Part shown: piece after piece, positions 34,662-43,208 of the stretch
Layout: each line of letters starts with the position of its first letter
How positions within the stretch are numbered: the stretch's first letter is position 1
Origin: Deltaproteobacteria bacterium
GTDB lineage: Bacteria > Desulfobacterota > Binatia > Binatales > Binataceae
Reading direction: 5' to 3'
DNA: 64,000 nt
NCBI GenBank assembly: GCA_019237115.1
Contig: JAFAHS010000266.1
Coordinates: forward strand, 1 to 64,000
The notes under the pieces: model-generated
Seen by the model: only the letters and a program-made list of their open reading frames with translations
Database searches by the model: none
Told to the model about the DNA's origin: nothing
Made by a program: the position numbers and the translations under genes

Positions 34662-35666
34662 TTAGGACATATAGTGGCGAACCATTCGCCACGAATCCTT
34701 GAGACTCTTTCCGAATTCCAGCGCCACCGTCCCCTCAAACCCCGAATGCAATTTGCAGTCGCGACAGCGGATGTCCTGTTTGCTGCGATAGAACTCCCAG
34801 TCCGTCGCTTCGTGCATCTCTTTAAAGCTCGGATAATGGCCGTTGGTGATCAGGTAGCAGGGACCCTTCCATCCACGCGGATTGCGGGTGACGGTCGTCC
34901 ATGGACTGCACGTGAGGTCCCGCTCACCAACCAGGTAGTCGAGATAGATCGGCGTGTTGACAATGTTATGGTCCTCGGCCAGCTTCCGTACCCGGACAAA
35001 CTTGTAGGGCATCTCCTCTTTCTTGAGGTAGAGATCGTCGTTGGTCAGCACCTGGTAGTGATAACCGGGGGACACGAGCATGCCATCCACCCCGAGTCCC
35101 TGGAGCATCCTGACCAGGTCTTCGAGCTCCTCCGCGCCGGTTTCGCGAAAGACCGTGGTATTGGTCTGCACGCGATAGCCCTTGCCCTTGAGCATCTTGA
35201 TCATCTTCACGACGATGTCGAAATGCCCCTGCCGATCGACCACCCGATCGTTGGTTTCGCGCATGCCATCGATGTGAAGGTTGAAGCTCAGGTACGGACT
35301 CGGCGGAACCTGCTTAACGAAGCGCTCCAGCAGGATCGCGTTGGTGCAGATCATCACGTGACGCTTCTGCTCCTCGATGAGCCTGGCGGTGAGCGGCGCA
35401 ATGTGCTTGTACATCAGCGGTTCGCCGCCACAGATCGAGACGATGGGTGCGCCGCACTCGTTGGCCGACTCAAGCGCTTCCTCAAGCGGCATCATGTCGC
35501 GGATGGTGTCCTTGTACTCGACGATTCTCCCGCATCCAACGCACGCCAGGTTGCAGGCGTGCAAAGGCTCCAGCATGAGGACGATTGGAAAGTACTTCTC
35601 GCCGGCGCGTTTCTTCCGGCTGATGTAGCGACCCAGATCGATCATTTGTTTTAGGGGTACCCGCAT
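34662..35666 (-). CDS. hpnH: Adenosyl-hopene transferase (radical SAM)
   Basis: A 334-residue radical SAM enzyme. The cluster cysteines C38, C42 and C45 are in HACNLACVGCGR; SICGGEPLMY is the GGEP SAM-binding motif. The C-terminal CRDCKLHSGFEG is typical of HpnH (SPASM-like tail). It joins the 5'-deoxyadenosyl group to hopene, the first step of side-chain elongation; HpnG acts next. The ATG after GGAGAG is preferred over the preceding TTG. It follows tetR after 27 nt and opens the biosynthetic part of the operon. Confidence 0.96.
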   Translation of the reverse strand: MRVPLKQMIDLGRYISRKKRAGEKYFPIVLMLEPLHACNLACVGCGRIVEYKDTIRDMMPLEEALESANECGAPIVSICGGEPLMYKHIAPLTARLIEEQKRHVMICTNAILLERFVKQVPPSPYLSFNLHIDGMRETNDRVVDRQGHFDIVVKMIKMLKGKGYRVQTNTTVFRETGAEELEDLVRMLQGLGVDGMLVSPGYHYQVLTNDDLYLKKEEMPYKFVRVRKLAEDHNIVNTPIYLDYLVGERDLTCSPWTTVTRNPRGWKGPCYLITNGHYPSFKEMHEATDWEFYRSKQDIRCRDCKLHSGFEGTVALEFGKSLKDSWRMVRHYMS

Positions 35667-35693
35667 CAATCTCTCCCGCGACGATTCTGAAAC

Positions 35694-36344
35694 TCAGGCG
35701 ACGGCCTTGCCGCCACCCGAAGGGGTTTCCTGGCCAAACAGCCACTCGCTGACCATTGCCACGGCCTCGTCCGAATCGAGCGGATTGTTGGCCACGAACA
35801 GATGTTCAATCAGGATCCCGTTGAGCGCCGAGAGCAGGAATCCCGCAGCAGCTTCCGGCGTAAATCTCAGGGCACAGAGCCCCTTCTGCTGCGCGCGAGC
35901 GATGAGCTCGATCAACATGCCTCGGTAGCCGGAATAGATCTTCAGTACCTGCTCGTTGAGCCCCTCGGAGAAGCGCTGGTCGTGAAGCATCTGGGCCAGG
36001 AAGAACCGGACCGAGCTGGCATTGTCGCGCACGAAGTCCAGGTAGAATTCGACCAGCTTCTTGATCTGAGCGCGCTCATCGAGAACCCCGGCCTCTTCGG
36101 CAAAATCGATGAAGTAAGGTTCGAGCAGGCGGTTTAACACCGCTACAAACAGCTCTTCCTTGGTCTTGAAGTGCCAAAAAATCAGGGCTTTGCTGACGTG
36201 CGCCTCGCGCGCGACCTCCGACATGGAGGTCTCGTGAAAGCCGCGGTTGGCGAACAGGTGCATTGCCGCCTTGAGGATTTCATCCCGCGAATCCTGCGCA
36301 CTGCGTGAATCATGCGAGACCGGCCGCGTTTCTGGGGTGCTCAT
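35694..36344 (-). CDS. TetR/AcrR family transcriptional regulator of the hopanoid operon
   Basis: A 216-residue regulator. The N-terminal HTH covers RDEILKAAMHLFANRGFHETSMSEVAREAHVSKALIFWHFKTKEEL (about 20-64), followed by an all-helical ligand domain of no recognised subtype. It is the first gene of the hopanoid run, 27 nt before hpnH, so it probably controls its own operon. Repeats in its promoter region match one at hpnR. The ligand is unknown; a lipid or acyl-CoA would be a reasonable guess for this family. Confidence 0.9.
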   Translation of the reverse strand: MSTPETRPVSHDSRSAQDSRDEILKAAMHLFANRGFHETSMSEVAREAHVSKALIFWHFKTKEELFVAVLNRLLEPYFIDFAEEAGVLDERAQIKKLVEFYLDFVRDNASSVRFFLAQMLHDQRFSEGLNEQVLKIYSGYRGMLIELIARAQQKGLCALRFTPEAAAGFLLSALNGILIEHLFVANNPLDSDEAVAMVSEWLFGQETPSGGGKAVA

Positions 36345-36355
36345 AGCTATTACTT

Positions 36356-36386
36356 ATTGTAGAGCGTTCGCTAACCTGTCGGTCAA
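36356..36386 (-). promoter_or_regulatory. Candidate tetR/hopanoid operon promoter with overlapping operator
   Basis: On the minus strand, TTGACC (36386-36381) and TACAAT (36361-36356) are separated by 19 bp, a little long. The operator-like TGACCGACAGGTTA (36385-36372) overlaps the -35 box and spacer. The ATG is 12 nt past the -10 box, so the leader would be very short. Confidence 0.5.
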
Positions 36387-36426
36387 TCGTAACTTTAACG
36401 TCATTCGATACAAAGTCAATATGCCC

Positions 36427-36491
36427 AGTCCGGTCGGTCAGGCGCGAAAGCTCTCCAGGATGCCTGGGCGAGGCCTGACCGATGGTCAGGC
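36427..36491. promoter_or_regulatory. Two further TGACCGA-type sites upstream of tetR
   Basis: Minus-strand TGACCGACCGGACT (36440-36427) shares its first eight bases and GG with the promoter site. Plus-strand GCCTGACC-GAT-GGTCAGGC (36473-36491) is a perfect 8-bp inverted repeat with a 3-nt centre. The last one overlaps the 3' end of the oxidoreductase gene, so it could alternatively be part of its terminator, though no T-run follows. Confidence 0.45.
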
Positions 36492-37508
36492 AGCAGCAAT
36501 ATCTGTCAGAGAGCCTCGGTTTTTCGCGGAGACCCGCGCCGCGACGATCAAGGCCAGAGCGGTCCGGGCCTCTACCAGATTGGCCCGCGTAATGGTCGAA
36601 TCGGGGCCTGCGGAAATCGCACCCTCGAACGCCGCCGCGACTCCCGAAAACCAGGCGGAATGATAGGAGTCGTCCGGGATGTCTTGCACCAGCAACTCTT
36701 GCGGGGGTCGGTGCCCCTCGGTCAAAACGAGCCGTTCGGTGCCGATTTCGAGCGATCCGTTGGTTCCAACGATGGTCGCGTGGGTCCGCCGCTGCCCGGC
36801 GCGCCACGACAGGTTGGCGTGCGCGGTTCGACCGGCACCGAAGGTCACATGGATCTCGGCGGCTTGCTCGACACCATCAAGGTTGTTGGAAAGGGTTGCC
36901 GCAACCGCGCACGGCAATTCACCACCCATCAGCCACTGCATCAGGTAAAAGACGTGCCACCCATGGTCGATCAGAATTCCGCCGCCCGATGCCCCCAACG
37001 TTCGCCACACGGCACCCGGTCCGCCCATTCCCGCAGGTTCGACACGCAGGCGCTCAAGGGAAACGGACCGGACCGAGCCAATTCGCCCTTCGTCGACCAG
37101 CGAGCGCGCCCGTGCATACGCGGGGGCAAACTTCCAGTTGTGCACACACATCAGGACCCGCTGCCTGGCGCGTGCCACGGCCGCAACCTCGTCGAACTCG
37201 GCCAGCGAAAGGCAAAGCGGTTTTTCCACGAGTACGTGCGCTCCGGCGTTCAGCGCCGTGCGAGCAGCCGCGCCGTGCAAGGCTGGTGGACTCGCTATGT
37301 CGACAAAATCAGGCGCCTCGCCATCGAGCATCAGCTCGAGGTCGTCGTAGACCCGAACGTTCTTGATCAGCCGAATAGCTTCATGGCGGCGTTCCGCGAT
37401 CGGATCGTGAATCACCCCAAGGGTGACGTCTTCACGCGTACGCCATCCCGCCAGATGGGCTTTCGCCGCAACTTCACCGAAGCCGGAGATTGCACCTCGC
37501 AATTTCAT
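36486..37508 (-). CDS. Gfo/Idh/MocA family oxidoreductase
   Basis: A 340-residue NAD(P)-dependent oxidoreductase with an N-terminal Rossmann domain (AISGFGEVAAKAHLAG) and the conserved HVLVEKPLCLS, Lys96. The C-terminal domain shows GGGILIDHGWHVFYLMQWLMG, with the catalytic Asp/His region. Substrates in this family are sugars, inositols and related polyols. It lies upstream of tetR on the same strand and its stop overlaps an inverted repeat, so read-through into tetR is possible. No specific substrate can be assigned. Confidence 0.88.
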   Translation of the reverse strand: MKLRGAISGFGEVAAKAHLAGWRTREDVTLGVIHDPIAERRHEAIRLIKNVRVYDDLELMLDGEAPDFVDIASPPALHGAAARTALNAGAHVLVEKPLCLSLAEFDEVAAVARARQRVLMCVHNWKFAPAYARARSLVDEGRIGSVRSVSLERLRVEPAGMGGPGAVWRTLGASGGGILIDHGWHVFYLMQWLMGGELPCAVAATLSNNLDGVEQAAEIHVTFGAGRTAHANLSWRAGQRRTHATIVGTNGSLEIGTERLVLTEGHRPPQELLVQDIPDDSYHSAWFSGVAAAFEGAISAGPDSTITRANLVEARTALALIVAARVSAKNRGSLTDIAAA

Positions 37509-37653
37509 CCGGATCAGATTCTACACTGCGGCAGCGACCCCACTAACGCGCGACCAGGGTCGGCCAGCTCGCGGTCTGGCTTCTCGGCATGAAAACCGGC
37601 GTCCGCTCGGCGTGCCCGAGAAACCCCCGGGCTCGCTAAGCCGTGGGCCCCGC

Positions 37654-38826
37654 TCACCCTAGCGCCGCATAGAACGCATCGATCAGCGCGGACGCGCGTG
37701 CGTCGATCAGCAGCCCGTTCGCCATCTGGTTCATGGTATAGCCAAACCCAACTTTGGCCTGCGGGTCGGCAAAGCCCAGTGAACCACCCGCTCCCGGATG
37801 GCCGAAGGCTTTGCGGTGTGGACCGAACATCGCATCGGGCTGCGACAGCATGAACCCCATCGAGAAGCGCGTTGGCATCTGCATCAACACCTGATCGGGA
37901 CCGTAGGATTGTTCGGCATAGAACCTCTCCAGCGCTTCGGGACGGACGACCCGGTAGCCGTCGATTTCGCCGCCGCGCGCCAGCGACCCATACAGGCGCG
38001 CCAGCGATCGCGCAGTGGTGTGCCCGTTGGCGGCACCGAGTTCGGCTCCGCGCCAGGAACGGGTGTTGACCAGGTTAGGTTTGGTCAGGACCGGCGGATT
38101 CAGAAACGCCTTGGCGGTTGCCCCCTCGGGCTCCTTCATCGCCTCGGCGAACAGGTTTGGTTCGTCGGGACCGGGCGGCGGCGCCGCAAGCAGGTCACTG
38201 ACTCGCGAGTCGTGCGCAGCATCCAGTCCGATATGACAATCGAGTTTGAGCGGCTCGGCAATTTCCTCGCGGAAGTACTTGCCCAACCCCTTGCCGGTTA
38301 TCCTCCGGATGACTTCCCCGACCAGCCATCCGATGGTCAGTGCGTGATAGCCGTGTTTGGTTCCCGGCTGCCACCACGGCTCCTGTTCGGCCAGGGCCGC
38401 CGCCATGGTGCCCCAATCGAACAGCGCTTCTTCGGCCAGGACCTTGCGGATGGCAGGCAGGCCGGCACGATGGCTGAGCAGGTAGCGGACCGGGAGATCC
38501 TTTTTTCCGGCCTGGGCAAACTCCGGCCAGTAGCGCGAGACCGGTTCGTCAGGGTCAAGCTTGCCCTGATCGATCAAGCGATGGGCACAGGTGGCGGTCA
38601 GGCCCTTGGTCGTGGAGTAGACGTTCACCAGCGTGTCGCGATTCCACGGCCGAGTCTTCGCCTTGTCGAAATGGCCGCCCCACAAATCAACCACCGGCCG
38701 TCCGTCGATGACCATCGCGACCGCCGCGCCCAGCTCGCCCCGTCTTTCGAAATTTTCGGCAAACACCTTGCGCACGTTCTCAAAACGTTTGTCGACTTCG
38801 CCTTCGATTTTGAATTCCGCAGCCAT
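37654..38826 (-). CDS. Serine hydrolase of the beta-lactamase/EstB family
   Basis: A 390-residue class C beta-lactamase-fold protein. The nucleophile motif is Ser71-Thr-Thr-Lys74 (YSTTKG) and the second element is Tyr160 in HGYHAL. The C-terminal FGHPGAGGSLGFADPQ is the HxG-type region. No signal peptide is present, which favours an intracellular esterase over a true beta-lactamase. Substrate is unknown. It diverges from the alpha/beta hydrolase at 38929 across about 100 bp. Confidence 0.88.
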   Translation of the reverse strand: MAAEFKIEGEVDKRFENVRKVFAENFERRGELGAAVAMVIDGRPVVDLWGGHFDKAKTRPWNRDTLVNVYSTTKGLTATCAHRLIDQGKLDPDEPVSRYWPEFAQAGKKDLPVRYLLSHRAGLPAIRKVLAEEALFDWGTMAAALAEQEPWWQPGTKHGYHALTIGWLVGEVIRRITGKGLGKYFREEIAEPLKLDCHIGLDAAHDSRVSDLLAAPPPGPDEPNLFAEAMKEPEGATAKAFLNPPVLTKPNLVNTRSWRGAELGAANGHTTARSLARLYGSLARGGEIDGYRVVRPEALERFYAEQSYGPDQVLMQMPTRFSMGFMLSQPDAMFGPHRKAFGHPGAGGSLGFADPQAKVGFGYTMNQMANGLLIDARASALIDAFYAALG

Positions 38827-38928
38827 TTCACTCCTCCCTCGGCGACTCTCTATACCATCATCAAGCTGCGCTCGTCATTGGCGCGCCACCCCGCTTAGGC
38901 CTACACTGTCGCGAGACCTCGCACGACG

Positions 38929-39765
38929 ATGGCGGAAGACAAGTTCATTGCGGTAAACGGCCTTCGGCTTCACTACCTGGACTACGGCGCAGACAACCTG
39001 CCGTGGCTGGTTTGCATCCACGGCGCTACCGGCAACGCGCACAACTTCGATGAGCTCGCGCCGCATCTTTCTGCTCGCTACCACGCGCTGTCGCTGGACG
39101 TGCGCGGGCGCGGCGACAGCGCGTGGGGGCCGGCCCGCGAGTATCTACTTCAACAGTACGCCAGCGATCTGAGCGCGACTCTGGAGGCGCTTGAGATCGA
39201 CAGGATCTCGCTCATCGGGACCTCGATGGGTGGAGTCATTTCGATGATGTTCGCGGGCGGATGGCCCGAACGGGTTGAGCGCCTGGTGTTGAATGACATC
39301 GGTCCGGAAATCGACCCGGCGGGATCGGCGCGGATTTCGACTTACACCAGCGAGGCGCCGGACACGTTCAAGGACCTCGGCGAGGTCGCCGCCTATTACC
39401 GGAGCATTTCCCCGCGAATGACCGAGATTCCCGAGGATGCTTTGCGCGAGTGGGCCAAGTGGTCGGTGAAGCCGGCAGCTTCGGGCGGGCTGACCTGGAA
39501 AATGGATCCGGCGATTCGTCGTCCACCGCGGGGCGGTGCCGCCCAGCAACGGCTCGACCTGTGGGTGCCGTTTGCGCGGATAAGCTGTCCCATCCTGGTG
39601 GTGCGTGGCACGCAGAGCGACATCCTCGCGCCCCTCACCGCGCGCCAGATGCGCACCACCCACACCGACGTGACCATCGCCGAGATTCCCGGAGTGGGAC
39701 ACGCCCCCTCGCTTACCGAGCCCGAGTCGTTGGCTGCATTGCGAGAGTTTTTGCGGCTCGGCTGA
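38929..39765 (+). CDS. Alpha/beta hydrolase
   Basis: A 278-residue hydrolase. The oxyanion-hole motif IHGATGN is near 30-36, nucleophile Ser99 in IGTSMGG, acid Asp in GTQSDILAP and His in GVGHAPS. Closest in style to lactonase or C-C-bond hydrolase relatives, with a small cap domain. The stop overlaps the start of the methyltransferase gene as TGATG, so the two are translationally coupled. Substrate is not determinable. Confidence 0.87.
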   Translation: MAEDKFIAVNGLRLHYLDYGADNLPWLVCIHGATGNAHNFDELAPHLSARYHALSLDVRGRGDSAWGPAREYLLQQYASDLSATLEALEIDRISLIGTSMGGVISMMFAGGWPERVERLVLNDIGPEIDPAGSARISTYTSEAPDTFKDLGEVAAYYRSISPRMTEIPEDALREWAKWSVKPAASGGLTWKMDPAIRRPPRGGAAQQRLDLWVPFARISCPILVVRGTQSDILAPLTARQMRTTHTDVTIAEIPGVGHAPSLTEPESLAALREFLRLG

Positions 39766-40478
39766 TGAGCGCGCTGTTTCCACGGTCCGCCAGGTACGAG
39801 GAACTCGTGCCGGGCAATCTGATGGGCCCCCACGTGTTGTGGCTCATGGAATCGCTATGCGCGCGCACCGAGCTTGGGACCGGAACGCGCGTCATGGATC
39901 TCGGCTGCGGCAAGGCGATCAGTTCGATTTTTCTGGCCCGCGAATTCGGCGTGCAGGTGTGGGCGACCGATCTGTGGATCGCCGCGACCGACAACTGGAA
40001 ACGAATCCGGCAGGCGGGTCTCGAGGAGCAGGTCTTCCCGATTCACGCGGAGGCCAGGGCGCTGCCCTACCCCGAGGAATTCTTCGACGCCATCTTAAGC
40101 GTTGATGCATACCACTACTTCGGCACCGACGATTTTTACCTGGAGAAGCTGGTGCGCCACTTAAAGCCCGCGGGCCAGCTGGCGATCGCGTGCCCCGGAT
40201 TCACCCGCGAGTTGCGCAACGACGAGATTCCGGAGTATCTGCGCGACTTCTACTTCCATCAGCAGTGGCATTCTTTTCACTCCCCGGCATGGTGGCGGCG
40301 GCACTGGGAGAAAACCGGCGCGGTCGAGGTGGTTTGCGCAGAAGAAATGCCGCAAGCGGCGGAGATCTGGAAATCAAGCACCCAGCCGGACAACCCCGAC
40401 GCGCCGGTCATCCTCGCCGATGCCGGCAGGCTGCTGACCTTCAGCCGGGTGGTCGCCCGCAGACTTGCAAAGTCCTAG
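39765..40478 (+). CDS. SAM-dependent methyltransferase
   Basis: A 237-residue class I methyltransferase. RVMDLGCGKAISSIFLAREFG is motif I; ATDLWIAATDNWKRI and FDAILSVDAYHYFG are motifs II-III; HLKPAGQLAIACPG is the motif near strand 5. The pattern resembles ubiquinone/cyclopropane-type small-molecule methyltransferases. It shares a TGATG junction with the hydrolase upstream and converges on the dehydrogenase gene. The substrate is unknown. Confidence 0.85.
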   Translation: MSALFPRSARYEELVPGNLMGPHVLWLMESLCARTELGTGTRVMDLGCGKAISSIFLAREFGVQVWATDLWIAATDNWKRIRQAGLEEQVFPIHAEARALPYPEEFFDAILSVDAYHYFGTDDFYLEKLVRHLKPAGQLAIACPGFTRELRNDEIPEYLRDFYFHQQWHSFHSPAWWRRHWEKTGAVEVVCAEEMPQAAEIWKSSTQPDNPDAPVILADAGRLLTFSRVVARRLAKS

Positions 40479-40528
40479 GCGCTTTTCTGGGGTTTTTCGA
40501 TCGCCCGAAATGCCGCGAGCTTCCACAG

Positions 40529-41548
40529 CTAGTGGGGAAACTCCACCATCACCTTGGCACGTGCGCCGGGGCTCTTCAGCGCCTCAAACATCTCCGGCAC
40601 GCGATCGACACTGATGATGTCCGTGATCATCGGGCGGGGATCGATCCGCCTTGACCCCAGCGCATCGACGGTTTCCTGAAACTCGGCGCGCGTGTAGCCG
40701 ACGATGAATTCGATCCCGATCTCCTTGAGGACGCAGGTCAGCGGCCGGATCTGATCCGGCTCCATGCAGACCCCAAGAACTACCACGCGCCCGTGCAGCC
40801 CGACCGTGCTGATCGCCGCATCGAGGGTGGATTTCACACCAATACATTCGAAGACCACCTCGGGCTCCCGTCCGGTCAGGGCCCGGATCCGTTCCGCGGG
40901 ATTCTCCTTGGTCGGATTCACCACCGCGCTGGCGCCAAGCTTCATGGCCAGTTCCGTACGGCCGGGAGCGAGCTCGGAGACCACCACCGCAGCCGCCCCC
41001 TTGGCCTTCGCCCAGACCAGGGTCGACAGCCCGATCGGTCCCGCACCCATCACCACCACGCCCTCGCCGGGCCTAAGCTGCGCGCGATTCACTCCGTGAA
41101 GCCCCACCGAGAGCGGCTCGACCAGCGCCCCGGCCCGAGAATCGACATTGTCCGGCAGCTTGAGCAAGCTTTGCCCGCCGCACATGACGTATTCGGCATA
41201 GGCGCCGGGCAGCTGACCGAGCCCGAGCCCGCGGGTCGCGGCACAGTGCATCCCGTCATCGCGCCGACACGCCTCGCACTCTCCGCATGAGATGAACGGC
41301 AACGCAGTGACGCGTTCCCCCACCCCAAAGCCTTTCACGCCCGAACCGATCTCAAAAATCTCGCCACAGAACTCGTGGCCCATAACCGTGTCCGGTGCCA
41401 GACCCATCCCATATTGGCAGGCATGAAGATCCGAGCCGCAGATTCCACAGTTGTGGACCTTGAGCACGACTTCGCCGGGACCGGGATGCGGTTGCGGCAC
41501 TTCGATGATCGCCATCTGATTTTGCTGCTTGAAAGCCGCGGCCTTCAT
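40529..41548 (-). CDS. Zinc-type MDR alcohol dehydrogenase
   Basis: A 339-residue medium-chain dehydrogenase. The catalytic zinc site is in NCGICGSDLHA and VMGHEFCG; structural zinc cysteines are CGECEACRRDDGMHC. Cofactor fold: VMGAGPIGLSTLVWAKAKG. It is of the threonine/2,3-butanediol dehydrogenase type, distinct from the copy in the hopanoid operon. It starts 24 nt after the small UPF0175-like gene, so the two may be co-transcribed. The substrate is unknown. Confidence 0.9.
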   Translation of the reverse strand: MKAAAFKQQNQMAIIEVPQPHPGPGEVVLKVHNCGICGSDLHACQYGMGLAPDTVMGHEFCGEIFEIGSGVKGFGVGERVTALPFISCGECEACRRDDGMHCAATRGLGLGQLPGAYAEYVMCGGQSLLKLPDNVDSRAGALVEPLSVGLHGVNRAQLRPGEGVVVMGAGPIGLSTLVWAKAKGAAAVVVSELAPGRTELAMKLGASAVVNPTKENPAERIRALTGREPEVVFECIGVKSTLDAAISTVGLHGRVVVLGVCMEPDQIRPLTCVLKEIGIEFIVGYTRAEFQETVDALGSRRIDPRPMITDIISVDRVPEMFEALKSPGARAKVMVEFPH

Positions 41549-41572
41549 GGTAAGTGCTCCTCCCGCCGGTCG

Positions 41573-41863
41573 CTATTTGGGCGATTTGTCGTTCTTGACC
41601 CGGGCGCGCCTGGTCCCGATAGCCCTGGTGAGTTCGGCGCGGATGTTGTCGAACACTTCCTCGGTCGGAGAGATTCCGGAAGCTTTCATCCGCTCCACGA
41701 GCTGCCAGCGCGTAACTCCCAACATCTCCTGCGCTTCGTGCTCGTGCAGGCGCTTGACCCGCACCAGCTCGAGAATGGCCAGTTCGCGGACCCGCTGGCG
41801 AAAATCCGCTTCCCGAAACTGCGCATCGAAGACGTCGCCGGGCAGTTCGATCCTGATTTGCAT
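41573..41863 (-). CDS. UPF0175-like small HTH protein
   Basis: A 96-residue protein. The order IRIELPGDVFD, READFRQRVRELAILELVRVKRL and HEAQEMLGVTRWQLVERMKASGIS matches UPF0175, predicted DNA-binding proteins that often act as antitoxins. No PIN-domain or other toxin gene is adjacent; downstream is an alcohol dehydrogenase. It could be an orphan antitoxin or a regulator. The C-terminus is basic and lysine-rich. Family confidence is moderate. Confidence 0.6.
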   Translation of the reverse strand: MQIRIELPGDVFDAQFREADFRQRVRELAILELVRVKRLHEHEAQEMLGVTRWQLVERMKASGISPTEEVFDNIRAELTRAIGTRRARVKNDKSPK

Positions 41864-42023
41864 GGCGGGACGCCCTGAATCTCCGCGATTGCCGCGATGA
41901 TGTCAAACGAGGTGGACCGGGCGCTTAACTCTTTGCGCTTCAGGCGCTTTCTGTGCGAACTTTATTCACGCAAACGGGTCGTACGCCTGGAAAAAGCGGC
42001 CACACACGCAACGGGGACCATCG

Positions 42024-43202
42024 ATGGACTTCAATTTCACACCCGAAGACGAACAGTTTCGCGCGCAGTTCCGCGCGTGGCTCGACCAGAACCGGCCGGA
42101 ACGTGAAGACGATGATCTGGACTTCTTCGCGGAAGACGAGGGCGAATGGAACCGGCGGGTCAAATGGTTCAAGAAGCTCGCCTCCGGGGGCTGGACGTGC
42201 GTCGATTGGCCCAAGGAGTACGGCGGTCGCGGCTTCGGCATCCTGCAGACCATCGTCTACCACCAGGAACTCGCGCGCGTGCGCGCCCCATTGCCCTTTA
42301 TCGGATCGGGGGTGAGCCTGATCGGACCTACCCTGATGCACTGGGGAACCGAGGAACAGAAGAAGCGCTACATCCCGAAGGTTCTTACCGGAGAGGAAAT
42401 CTGGTGCCAGGGATACTCCGAACCGGGGTCCGGTTCGGACCTGGCCTCACTGCAAACCCGTGCGGTGGAAGACGGCGATGACTTCGTCGTGAACGGGCAG
42501 AAGGTCTGGACTTCCAACGCGCAGTTCTCCGATTGGATCTTTCTGCTGGTACGCACCGATCCCTCGGCGCCCAAACACAAAGGCATCAGCTATCTGCTGG
42601 TCGACATGCGAAGTCCCGGCATCACCGTTCGTCCGCTGGTGCAAATGACCGGCGCGCGCGGATTCAATGAAGTCTTCTTCGAAGACGTGCGGGTGCCCAA
42701 GAAGAATATCGTCGGGAACCTGAACCAGGGCTGGCAGGTCGCGCTCACCACCCTGATGTTCGAGCGCAACGGCGCGGGTGGCGGCACCGGCGGACAGGTC
42801 CACGAAATGGTCAAGCTGGCGCAACGGGTCGAACGCAACGGGCGCAAGGCCTGGGACGATGCCGGCGTGCGACAGCGCGTCGCGGAGTTCTACTGCGAAC
42901 AGCAGGCGCTCAAGTACACCGGGTTCCGCCAGCTCACGCGCCGGCTGAAGGGTCTGCCGCCCGGCCCCGAAGGGTCCATCATGAAGCTGTGCGGTACCGA
43001 ACTGAACCTCCGCATCCAGATGTTTGCCATGGAGCTCTTGGGCGCTTACTCACAAATCGAGCATCACGCGCCCTATGCGATCGACAAGGGCAACTGGCTG
43101 TTCAAGATGCTCGCGGCACGCGGCGGCACCATCGCGGCCGGGACCAATCAGATCCAGCACAACATCATCGGCGAGCGGGTGCTGGGTCTGCCAAAGGGAT
43201 AG
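42024..43202 (+). CDS. Acyl-CoA dehydrogenase (copy 1)
   Basis: A 392-residue FAD-dependent acyl-CoA dehydrogenase. WCQGYSEPGSGSDLASLQT binds FAD, VNGQKVWTS follows, then FFEDVRVPKKNIVG; the C-terminal AAGTNQIQHNIIGERVLGLP is the standard end. It closely resembles copy 2 at 45884. It belongs to the long ACAD group near FadE-type enzymes, so acyl-CoA substrates with branched, long or steroid chains are possible. It converges with the MocR gene (6-nt gap). Confidence 0.93.
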   Translation: MDFNFTPEDEQFRAQFRAWLDQNRPEREDDDLDFFAEDEGEWNRRVKWFKKLASGGWTCVDWPKEYGGRGFGILQTIVYHQELARVRAPLPFIGSGVSLIGPTLMHWGTEEQKKRYIPKVLTGEEIWCQGYSEPGSGSDLASLQTRAVEDGDDFVVNGQKVWTSNAQFSDWIFLLVRTDPSAPKHKGISYLLVDMRSPGITVRPLVQMTGARGFNEVFFEDVRVPKKNIVGNLNQGWQVALTTLMFERNGAGGGTGGQVHEMVKLAQRVERNGRKAWDDAGVRQRVAEFYCEQQALKYTGFRQLTRRLKGLPPGPEGSIMKLCGTELNLRIQMFAMELLGAYSQIEHHAPYAIDKGNWLFKMLAARGGTIAAGTNQIQHNIIGERVLGLPKG

Positions 43203-43208
43203 GCCCGC

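Noticed and set aside
37654..38826. A true beta-lactamase
   Set aside because: It has the STTK and Tyr motifs but no signal peptide and resembles EstB-type esterases.
41573..41863. A complete toxin-antitoxin module around the UPF0175-like gene
   Set aside because: No toxin-like frame (PIN, RelE or other) is next to it; the flanking genes are dehydrogenases.
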